Assembly: GCF_003012935.1 (NCBI RefSeq)
Contig: NZ_PUDR01000002.1
Location: 372,001-436,000, forward strand
Origin: Pannonibacter carbonis
GTDB taxonomy: Bacteria; Pseudomonadota; Alphaproteobacteria; Rhizobiales; Stappiaceae
Direction of reading: 5' to 3'
Length of the DNA: 64,000 nt
In this document: positions 6,624-13,465 of the stretch, one piece after another
How positions within the stretch are numbered: position 1 is the first letter of the stretch
Layout of the letters: each line of letters opens with the position of its first letter
Program-made: the position numbers and the translations under genes
The notes under the pieces: model-generated
Seen by the model: the letters and a program-made list of their open reading frames with translations, nothing else
Told to the model about the DNA's origin: nothing
The model's database searches: none

Positions 6624-8396
6624 GTGAGTGTGTTGTGTAGCGTGTCCAGAGTTCTACAGGTGTTTGGCCATACAATCAGCCGCTTCATCGAGGGCCTGGT
6701 GCACCCATCGGCCGCCTCGGACCGGCTGCGCGCGCCGCGCCATGCCACTTTCATCACCGCTAGTCTTGGAGCCGGATCGGCGGCTCTGATCCTGTTGCCG
6801 CTGCATCTGGCGCTGGCCGGTCCGGCGTCACTGCCGCTGACCCTGGCGCTGGCCTGGGCGCTGGCACAGTGGCCGCTGGTGCTGTTCCTGTCACGCACCG
6901 GATATCTGACCCTGGCGCAGGCTGCTTCTGCCGCGCTGTTTGCACTCTTCATAGGCGCCATTTGTGCGCTGACCGGTGGCGTCGCCTCCTTTGCGCTGCT
7001 GTGGTTGCTGCTGGCCCCTGTCGAGGCCGCCTTGTCGGGCGACCGGCGTGCAGTTCTCTGGGTGACGGCGCTGTGCGTGGTCGAGGCTGCGCTGCTGACG
7101 GCCATGGCCCCTGGTGCGCCTGTCCTCGCCCTTGCAATTGATCCGCGCGTGGCGCAGGCCGTCTCGGCGGGCGGCGGGCTTGCCTATGCGGCCATGCTCG
7201 CCTTGCGCTTTGCCTTTGACCAGCGGCGCAGCGATGGGCTGGCCGTGGACAGGGAACATGACTTGCGTCTTGTCTGCGATACGCTGGGGGATCTCGTCCT
7301 GCGCCTGGGCGAAGGCGGCGATGTAGAGACGCTGACCGGCCCTGCCGACGTCGTGTCGGGCGTTCCGGCAAGGCAGTTGCAGCGCAAGGGTTTGTTTCAG
7401 CGCCTGCATGTGGCGGACCGGCCAGCCTATCTGAAGACAGTTTCCGACGCCGAACGCGGGCTTGAACCGCCGCGCCTCGACATGCGCCTGCGCACTGGTG
7501 CAACGCAACCTGGCGAGGCGGGCCTCGCCGACTATCGCTGGATTGACCTGACCTGCCGCCGGCTGCCGGACGGTGCCGTGGTCGCCGTCCTGCGCGATGC
7601 AACGCAGCGCAAGGCCGAGGACGAGCGGGCCGTGAACGCCCAAAGTGCCGCAGAAGCGCAGAACGCGGCCAAGACCCGAATGCTGGCCGCCGTCAGCCAT
7701 GAAATACGGACACCGCTCAATGCCATCATCGGGTTCTCGGACCTGCTGCGCGCCAGTCCGGCGATGCTGGCCGATGAGCAGCGCAAGCGGGAATATGTCG
7801 AACTGATCCACGAATCGGGCACGCATCTGCTGGAGGTCGTGGAGGGGTTGCTGGACGTGTCGCGGCTCGAGAGCGGCCGGATGGACTTGAGCATCGAGCC
7901 CTTTGACCTGCGCGCCTGTCTTGAAAGCTGCCGTCACATGCTGGCGGGCGAGGCTGCAGCACGGCGCATCAGCATTCGCATGGACCTGTGCGACGGCATC
8001 CAGGTCTTTCCGGCCGACCGGCGCGCCTGCCGCCAGATCGTGCTCAACCTGCTCTCCAATGCCGTAAAGTTCAGCGCCGATGGCGGTGAGGTGGTGCTTG
8101 GCGCAAGGCTTAGTGACGATGCGGTCGACCTGTTCGTCGTTGACAGTGGCCTTGGCATGGATGAGGAGGCGCTTGCCCGCATCGGTGAGCCGTATTTCCG
8201 CGCAGCGCCGCTGGCAGCAGCGGGAACCGGGCTCGGATTGTCCATGGTGAAAGACCTGACCGAACTGCATGGCGGCACGCTGCAGATCGAGAGCCGCAAG
8301 GGCTTCGGAACGCGGGTCGCAGTCCGCCTGCCGCTGGCAAGTCACGCCAAACCTGATGTTGCAGAGGTCGACGCCCCTCTGAAAACCGTCGCCTGA
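6624..8396 (+). CDS. Membrane-bound sensor histidine kinase (orphan)
   Basis: The 590-residue protein begins with GTG at 6624; no ATG occurs before the transmembrane region. It has about six hydrophobic helices (residues 45-190), a PAS-like region (about 210-335), and a HisKA dimerisation domain with the phospho-acceptor His359 in AAVSHEIRTPLNAIIGFSDL. The HATPase domain shows an N-box (NLLSNAVKF, Asn479), G1 (DSGLGM) and G2 (GTGLGLSM). The H-box is of the PleC/DivJ/PdhS style. No response regulator is adjacent. The next genes are a peptidoglycan-binding membrane protein and DUF1491, suggesting a cell-envelope or cell-cycle role. The signal sensed is unknown. Confidence 0.85.
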   Translation: MSVLCSVSRVLQVFGHTISRFIEGLVHPSAASDRLRAPRHATFITASLGAGSAALILLPLHLALAGPASLPLTLALAWALAQWPLVLFLSRTGYLTLAQAASAALFALFIGAICALTGGVASFALLWLLLAPVEAALSGDRRAVLWVTALCVVEAALLTAMAPGAPVLALAIDPRVAQAVSAGGGLAYAAMLALRFAFDQRRSDGLAVDREHDLRLVCDTLGDLVLRLGEGGDVETLTGPADVVSGVPARQLQRKGLFQRLHVADRPAYLKTVSDAERGLEPPRLDMRLRTGATQPGEAGLADYRWIDLTCRRLPDGAVVAVLRDATQRKAEDERAVNAQSAAEAQNAAKTRMLAAVSHEIRTPLNAIIGFSDLLRASPAMLADEQRKREYVELIHESGTHLLEVVEGLLDVSRLESGRMDLSIEPFDLRACLESCRHMLAGEAAARRISIRMDLCDGIQVFPADRRACRQIVLNLLSNAVKFSADGGEVVLGARLSDDAVDLFVVDSGLGMDEEALARIGEPYFRAAPLAAAGTGLGLSMVKDLTELHGGTLQIESRKGFGTRVAVRLPLASHAKPDVAEVDAPLKTVA

Positions 8397-8409
8397 CACG
8401 GGAGCAGAC

Positions 8410-9285
8410 ATGGCCCGCCGGAAAGACGACTTCGATGACCTTGAAGAACGCGAGGGCCTGATCGCCCGGGCCGGACAGGCAGCCCTGGACAATCCGTTGG
8501 CTGCGGGCGGCTCCGTTGTCATGGCGCTGACCGGATGCCTGATCATCGCCAATGCGATCAGCCTGCAGCCGCAGCGCCATCCTGCACCGCTGTTTGTGTC
8601 CCGGGAGCAGAAGGTCGACGTGAGGGCGGGCGAAGAGCGCAGCGTCATTGCGCAGCCGATCTCGACGCTTATCCTCGATATCCAGACTGAACTGCGCCGC
8701 CTCGGTCTCTATGAGGGTCTGCTGGATGGGCTGATCGGTCCGGCAACCGAACGTTCGATCCGGCGTTACGAAATCCTGACGGGCCAGCCAGAGACCGGAC
8801 ACCCGACCAGTGCGTTGCTGGCGCGGCTGCTGATGGAGACGGACAATATGGCTGCCGCTGCACAGGCCATGACCGGCAGTGGCGCCCCACAGCCTGTCTC
8901 GACGATGGTTGTCCCGGTGCCCCGACCTTCGCCCTTCGCCCGTCCGGCACGGGCGCCGGATGCCCAGGCGCCGCAAGCCGTTCCCGTAGCGCCCCCCTTC
9001 ACCCCCGCGCCGCAGATGGTCGCAGAGGCGACGCCCGTGCCGCCTGGCACGGTGGGCGATCTGTCCGGATCCCTGGATATGGAGGCACGCCGGCTCGGAC
9101 GGGTCCAGGCTCTCCTTGCGGAACTTGGCTATGGCCCCTTGCGTGCCGATGGTGTGATGAGCCAGAACACGGTCAACGCGATTCAGCGGTTCGAACTGGA
9201 CCGGGGGATGGCGATCACAGGGCAGGTGTCCCCCGCCCTGATCCGTCAGCTCGAAGATTTCACCGGCATTCCTTTCGAGGGCTGA
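8410..9285 (+). CDS. Membrane-anchored protein with two peptidoglycan-binding domains
   Basis: A 291-residue protein starting 13 bp after the kinase stop. A cytoplasmic N-terminus rich in charged residues precedes a membrane helix (about residues 34-53, AAGGSVVMALTGCLIIANAI). Two PG_binding_1 domains follow, at about residues 80-140 (IQTELRRLGLYEG, GLIGPATERSIRRYE) and 230-285 (VQALLAELGYGP, GVMSQNTVNAIQRFE). They are joined by a Pro/Ala-rich linker of some 80 residues. It should sit in the inner membrane with its binding domains on periplasmic peptidoglycan. No catalytic domain is present. Operon position with the kinase suggests that they work together, which is inference. Confidence 0.85.
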   Translation: MARRKDDFDDLEEREGLIARAGQAALDNPLAAGGSVVMALTGCLIIANAISLQPQRHPAPLFVSREQKVDVRAGEERSVIAQPISTLILDIQTELRRLGLYEGLLDGLIGPATERSIRRYEILTGQPETGHPTSALLARLLMETDNMAAAAQAMTGSGAPQPVSTMVVPVPRPSPFARPARAPDAQAPQAVPVAPPFTPAPQMVAEATPVPPGTVGDLSGSLDMEARRLGRVQALLAELGYGPLRADGVMSQNTVNAIQRFELDRGMAITGQVSPALIRQLEDFTGIPFEG

Positions 9286-9415
9286 GGACGGCCGGCGAGA
9301 GGCTGGTCCTCGCACCGGCGGTCTGACGGCTGCCCCGTTACGCAGTGACGGGCGAACCGTATCCGGACGGTCAAGCGCCTGAGCTTGACCGTCAATTGCT
9401 CCAGGGAGCCGGCCC

Positions 9416-9760
9416 TTGCCGAGACTGACCAGCCGATTTTACGTGAGCGCGCTCATCCGCCGGGTGACCGGGGAGGGGGCCTTTGCGGCCATTTCCCGCA
9501 AAGGGGCGGAGGAAGCGGGCGCGATCTTCGTGCTGGTGGATCGACTGGATGGGACAGTGGACCTTTTTGGTCCGGCGCCGCAGGCGATTTTCGAATCCAC
9601 ACCTGACGGACGCCTGTTCGAGACCCTGATCAGGGCAGGCAGCCGCGAAGAGGCAAACCAGCGGCTTGAGCGGGAAAAGCGAATGGATCCGGATTTCTGG
9701 GTGGTCGAGATCGACAGCCGCGATGGCACTGCAGCCTTGCCGGTGATCCCGGAAGGGTGA
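9416..9760 (+). CDS. DUF1491 family protein
   Basis: The 114-residue protein matches DUF1491 over its whole length: RLTSRFYVSALIRRV at the start, a glycine/alanine block with KGAEEAGAIFVLVDR, and a C-terminal RMDPDFWVVEIDSRDG. It opens with TTG at 9416, with GGGAG about 8 bp upstream; no in-frame ATG is available. It appears to be a small soluble cytoplasmic protein. It follows the peptidoglycan-binding gene by 130 bp in the same direction, an arrangement I recall from other Rhizobiales. Its function is unknown. Confidence 0.85.
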   Translation: MPRLTSRFYVSALIRRVTGEGAFAAISRKGAEEAGAIFVLVDRLDGTVDLFGPAPQAIFESTPDGRLFETLIRAGSREEANQRLEREKRMDPDFWVVEIDSRDGTAALPVIPEG

Positions 9761-9770
9761 GGGGCGCCTG

Positions 9771-10934
9771 TCAGGATGTGGCCAGGCGCTTGTCGGAAAG
9801 ACCGTCAAGCGGCAGATGTGAGGCGTCGGAGCCGCGCAGGCCGGTAGCAAGCCCGGATTGCGCCCCGGGACGCAGTCCGGCAACAGGTGCGGACGCATTT
9901 GCCGCCGCCCGCTGGTGGTCCGGCTCCGTTCCCGAATGCTGGCGCCAGGTGGACACCAGCAACTGGGCAGCGGCCAGGGACAAGGTGTCGTAGAGGCGCA
10001 GCGCAGCCCGTAAACCGTCCAGCGACAGATTGTTTCCCGTCAGGCGGACCAGGATCGAGGATGCGTCGGCCTCGGCCATGCCAAGCGCCTTGAGTGCGAC
10101 CATCAGGCTTTCCCCGCTCATGTCCGAGACGATGGCAAGGCAGAAGTCGCCATCGAGGCCGAGCAATTGCGCCAACTCGGCTGCAAAGGCTTCGTGGCCG
10201 GCGCCAAGGGCAATTTCTATGAGCCGCTTGAGCAATTGAGGCTTGAGTGTCGGCCGGGCCGGCCGGGCGAGCGGTTGGCGGGCCTTTTCGGCTAGGGCGC
10301 GGAGACCTGCGGTGGCCAGGGCGCGCTGGCGGTTGACCGGGTCCAGCGTCGGGAAATTCGCCATCAGCAGGTCGCTGGGCAAGGCGTTACGCTCGGCCAG
10401 CAGCGGCCCGAGGCGATCCATCACCGCCGGGCGGCCACACAGAATGTCAAGGGCTGCATCGGGCAGGTTGCCCTCCGGCAGGTCGGACAGGGCCAGCAAC
10501 GTGTCAGGTTCAGCTTCGGCGGCCAGGATCACCAGCGTCGCCTCGTCGAGATCCTGACGCCGCAGCAAGGCGCGGCGCAGGCTTTCCGGACCGCGGCGGG
10601 CAATCCGCGCCAGGATTTCGGGCGAAATGGCCGCGCCATGCAGGATCACGGGATAGGCGACAAGCGCATCCTCGTCGTCGGCAAAGCGCGTCAACACGTC
10701 CGCCGGCGCCTGGGGCGCGCGGGCAACCAGGCAGGCGACACGGCGGCGGTCGGCAAGCGAGGTGGCGTCGTAGAGGTTGAGGGCAAGTTCGGCGAAGGCC
10801 CTGACCGCCGCTCGATCATGCCGTTCGCGCGCGCAAAAGAGCTCTGCCGCTGCCAGAAGCAGGCGGTCCGTGCGGATGATCTCGGGATCAAGCGCTGGCC
10901 GGTCTAGGCCTTTACCGAAAGGGACTGGGGACAT
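9771..10934 (-). CDS. DUF2336 domain-containing protein
   Basis: A 387-residue, almost wholly alpha-helical soluble protein. The DUF2336 part spans about residues 20-330. It consists of HEAT-like helical hairpins (VACLVARAPQAPADVLTRFA, YPVILHGAAISPEILARIAR, LRRALLRRQDLDEATLVILA), followed by a short Ala-rich tail. No catalytic motif is visible. The family is confined mainly to Alphaproteobacteria and has no settled function; helical repeats point to protein binding. A second, divergent family member lies at 48685-49761. It converges with DUF1491 (10 bp apart), and its promoter region is shared with a divergent small gene and contains a CtrA-like box. Confidence 0.82.
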   Translation of the reverse strand: MSPVPFGKGLDRPALDPEIIRTDRLLLAAAELFCARERHDRAAVRAFAELALNLYDATSLADRRRVACLVARAPQAPADVLTRFADDEDALVAYPVILHGAAISPEILARIARRGPESLRRALLRRQDLDEATLVILAAEAEPDTLLALSDLPEGNLPDAALDILCGRPAVMDRLGPLLAERNALPSDLLMANFPTLDPVNRQRALATAGLRALAEKARQPLARPARPTLKPQLLKRLIEIALGAGHEAFAAELAQLLGLDGDFCLAIVSDMSGESLMVALKALGMAEADASSILVRLTGNNLSLDGLRAALRLYDTLSLAAAQLLVSTWRQHSGTEPDHQRAAANASAPVAGLRPGAQSGLATGLRGSDASHLPLDGLSDKRLATS

Positions 10935-11006
10935 GGATACGCGTCAACACAGCCTGATGTACAAGACGGACCGACGGATCCGTTGTCTAAACTTAGACGT
11001 AAACCG

Positions 11007-11022
11007 TTAGCAGGCTGTTAAC
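11007..11022 (+). promoter_or_regulatory. CtrA-like box (TTAG-N7-TTAAC)
   Basis: The sequence TTAG-N7-TTAAC differs by one base from the CtrA consensus TTAA-N7-TTAAC. It lies in the divergent gap between the DUF2336 gene (73 bp away) and the small gene starting at 11118 (96 bp away). A very similar box lies upstream of the PleC-like kinase at 59360-59375. Confidence 0.4.
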
Positions 11023-11117
11023 CCTGACGGAGCGTAACTCGATGTTACCGACAGGCAAGACAGCTGTGGGGCGATCGGCCCGGGTTACATCGGGCCGCAG
11101 ATATGGCGGAGACGAGG

Positions 11118-11339
11118 ATGGGAACCTTGCTGGACTTTGCAGCGGCCCGCAGGCCGCTGAAGCACCGAGCCACTTCGACGGGAGCGGACGAGACCCCGGC
11201 CACGGACCGTGTTGTCCTGTTTCCCGGTGTGCGCATCGAGCGCGTGGCGCTTGATCTCGCCCCGAGAATCGGGACCATCGGAACATCGGCCAAGAATGCG
11301 GCCCCCGAACACGACCAGGCGGCCCTGACTGACGCGTGA
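11118..11339 (+). CDS. Small conserved-looking protein of unknown function
   Basis: The 73-residue product is soluble and basic at the N-terminus (MGTLLDFAAARRPLKHR). It has a central motif DRVVLFPGVRIERV reminiscent of short Rhizobiales proteins that share a LFxGVRxER stretch. The ATG at 11118 is preferred because GGAG lies upstream at about 11108; an in-frame ATG at 11103 would add five residues but lacks a ribosome-binding site. It runs in the same direction as the lipoprotein gene 34 bp downstream, so the two probably form an operon. Function is unknown. Confidence 0.5.
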   Translation: MGTLLDFAAARRPLKHRATSTGADETPATDRVVLFPGVRIERVALDLAPRIGTIGTSAKNAAPEHDQAALTDA

Positions 11340-11373
11340 GCCGCCGCGCGACAACCCGCGCGAGGATGGCTGC

Positions 11374-12219
11374 ATGACTATGAATACTGCCCGGCTGACG
11401 TGCCGACGGCCCTACTCTTTTCTGCCCCCGCTGCTGGCGGCGGCGGCGTTTGTCTTGTTTGGGCCGCTTGGCTGCAGCCGCCCAACCGGTGATTTTAACC
11501 GGGCAAGGCCGTCCGTTGTCCATGACGCATTGATGCCGGAAGCAGGAAACATGGCCGCGCGTCTGCGCGAGGAGCCGGTTTCCGAATTCCTGCTGACCGA
11601 TGACGAAAAGCTGTTGCGTAATCTGGGCTGGGGACTGATCCGTCCGCCGGCGACACAGGACTGGATTGGCGGCACCAAGGTGGAACTGGCGCGGACCCGG
11701 TTGCTGCCGGAGAAGCAGGGACTGGTGCCAGTAACGCACTACACAGTGTTCCTGGGGTCGGAGCGTTTCCGGTCGAGCGAAGTGCGTTTCGACCGGATCG
11801 CGGCAGATGCGCGCGGCGATGCGACCCTGGTACCGCCCTTCTGCGAGGTGGCGACAAGGGTGGCGAAGGCGGATCTCGACCGGTTGCGGGCGCTGTCAAG
11901 CCGGGACCTCGTGACCGTCGACACCTATGCCGGGGCCAATGCGCGGGTGTGGGAAAACCGGGCCTATACCGGGTGGGTGGCGCAGGCCCTGAGGTTCCGG
12001 ATCCAAGCCTATCAGACCGCCGTCGACCACTTTGAGATCGAGACGCCCTCCGGCAGCCGGATCTGGGAGGTCAACCGGGCCATCAAGGAACTGGAGACTG
12101 TTGTCCGTTTGACCGAAAAAGGCTGTGAGCATACGGACCGCTACCAGACGGCAATTGATGCGGAACGATCCCGGATCTACTCCAGATGGGGCCTCGAACG
12201 GCCCGCACCGCAGAAATAG
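11374..12219 (+). CDS. Putative lipoprotein of unknown function
   Basis: A 281-residue secreted protein. After a basic start, a hydrophobic signal ends in a lipobox-like LFGPLGC at about residues 29-35, so Cys35 is a likely lipidation site. The mature part is mixed alpha/beta with no recognised domain. It contains a single CEVATRV region and a long C-terminal helical segment (YQTAVDHFEIETPSGSR, then VVRLTEKGCEHTDRY). It ends 2 bp before the convergent DUF1254 gene. It probably resides in the periplasm or at the outer membrane. I do not recognise a family. Confidence 0.65.
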   Translation: MTMNTARLTCRRPYSFLPPLLAAAAFVLFGPLGCSRPTGDFNRARPSVVHDALMPEAGNMAARLREEPVSEFLLTDDEKLLRNLGWGLIRPPATQDWIGGTKVELARTRLLPEKQGLVPVTHYTVFLGSERFRSSEVRFDRIAADARGDATLVPPFCEVATRVAKADLDRLRALSSRDLVTVDTYAGANARVWENRAYTGWVAQALRFRIQAYQTAVDHFEIETPSGSRIWEVNRAIKELETVVRLTEKGCEHTDRYQTAIDAERSRIYSRWGLERPAPQK

Positions 12220-12221
12220 CT

Positions 12222-12806
12222 TCAGCTGGACGCTGGCATGTCGGGCTTGAGGGTGTCGCACCGGGCAGCCTTGAGGCCTGAACTGATGACTTCCGTGCTC
12301 GGCCGGTCGGCAATGAAGGCACGCAGGAGGACGAAGCCTTCCGTTTGGTCTGTTTCGATAACGATCAGTTCATCGAGGTTTTCCGGCGGGTTGGCGCGAA
12401 GGATCGACAGTTGCGGTGTCGTCAGCACCAGCATGGCCAGTTCGCCGCTGCCCGAGGTGCGGTTGTTGAGGCTGTAGACGACCTCGCCTGCGCCATTGAA
12501 CAGGGCCATGGACCAGAACGGCGAGTTGACCGCGGCGCTGAGACTGACCGGGCCATCGGCAAGGCGGAACCAGCACAAGGCATGGCCCATTTCCGGGTCC
12601 AACATCGGCAGCGGCTCCGCACCGGGCGCGACTGCCGGCAGGACATGGAACTGCCGGTCCGAGCCGATCCGGGCCAGCCGGGCGAAGGCTTCGGCGCGCA
12701 CATGGCCGGGGACGGTCAGTACGACGAAAATATGGACGATCCCGGCCAGAAACAGGCTGGCAAGTCCATAGAGCGCAAGGCGCACAAGTAAGCGGCGGCC
12801 GCTCAT
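12222..12806 (-). CDS. DUF1254 domain-containing membrane protein
   Basis: A 194-residue protein with one N-terminal membrane helix (LALYGLASLFLAGIVHIFVV) and a periplasmic domain related to the DUF1254 fold, including GHALCWFRLADGPVSLSA and SPFWSMALFNGAGEVVYSL. The ATG at 12806 is chosen because it overlaps the DUF1214 stop as ATGA; an upstream TTG at 12812 is possible. DUF1254 and DUF1214 proteins usually occur as neighbours in Rhizobiales. Here both are translationally coupled to a class A penicillin-binding protein, which hints at a role in wall synthesis. No activity is known. Confidence 0.75.
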   Translation of the reverse strand: MSGRRLLVRLALYGLASLFLAGIVHIFVVLTVPGHVRAEAFARLARIGSDRQFHVLPAVAPGAEPLPMLDPEMGHALCWFRLADGPVSLSAAVNSPFWSMALFNGAGEVVYSLNNRTSGSGELAMLVLTTPQLSILRANPPENLDELIVIETDQTEGFVLLRAFIADRPSTEVISSGLKAARCDTLKPDMPASS

Positions 12807-13465
12807 GGACAACTGACCTTCGTGATCTCCGGCATGGCGAGGCCGATGAGCGTGGCCCCGGTTGTGATCGGAGCATCATAGAGGCGCAGGATGAAACTGA
12901 GGCTTTCCCCCGTGCCAAGTGGCAGCCAGTTTCCGGGGCGCGGCGCGCGGGAGGCGGACACTTCAAAGCTGCCATCGGATGCCCGCAGAAGGCCTAAACT
13001 CGACAGGCTGACCCTGCCGGCAGGGGTGGGCATGAGGCGTCCGTCCCGGTCGGCGGAGGTGAGGGTCCACAGGCGCGCTGTGGGGGTCTGGCCGGCGATC
13101 CGATAGTTGCAAGCAGGGCTCAGCAGTTCGCCGGACGAATCCGTCGAGGCAACAAAGGCGACGCCCTCACCATTGGCCAGCGGAATGCGCCCGGTCCGGG
13201 CATAGATTGCTGCGGAATAAGGATCAGCCTCCGGGGTCCCTGCGAGGGGATGGGCGCCCCAGACGCCGATGCGGATCGGTTTGAACAGGTCCTCGCTGGT
13301 CAAGGCAAGATGGGCAGACCACAACCCGGCGGCGACGGCTACGGCGATGGTGCCGACGAGGGCAAGAGCCCGGGCAAGGCGAGACATGCGCGTGGGGCGC
13401 AGAATATCCGGCGTGCTGGTCTTCTGCCAGTCGGTTTCGGGCCCGAGCGGAAAAGCGGACTTCAT
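12803..13465 (-). CDS. DUF1214 domain-containing membrane protein
   Basis: A 220-residue protein: a 26-residue cytoplasmic start, one membrane helix (about residues 30-50, ALALVGTIAVAVAAGLW), and a periplasmic DUF1214 beta-rich domain. Family features include GVWGAHPLAGTPEADPYSAA, ACNYRIAGQTPTARLWTLT and GNWLPLG with LSFILRLYDAP near the end. The start at 13465 overlaps the PBP stop as ATGA; the later Met27 is also possible but would lose the coupling. The end overlaps the DUF1254 start as ATGA. It forms a three-gene minus-strand unit with the PBP. Biochemical role unknown. Confidence 0.8.
   Translation of the reverse strand: MKSAFPLGPETDWQKTSTPDILRPTRMSRLARALALVGTIAVAVAAGLWSAHLALTSEDLFKPIRIGVWGAHPLAGTPEADPYSAAIYARTGRIPLANGEGVAFVASTDSSGELLSPACNYRIAGQTPTARLWTLTSADRDGRLMPTPAGRVSLSSLGLLRASDGSFEVSASRAPRPGNWLPLGTGESLSFILRLYDAPITTGATLIGLAMPEITKVSCP

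Noticed and set aside
6891-8648. 585-codon minus-strand frame opposite the orphan kinase
   Set aside because: The plus strand has intact kinase motifs. The antisense product has no recognisable fold and crosses two plus-strand genes.
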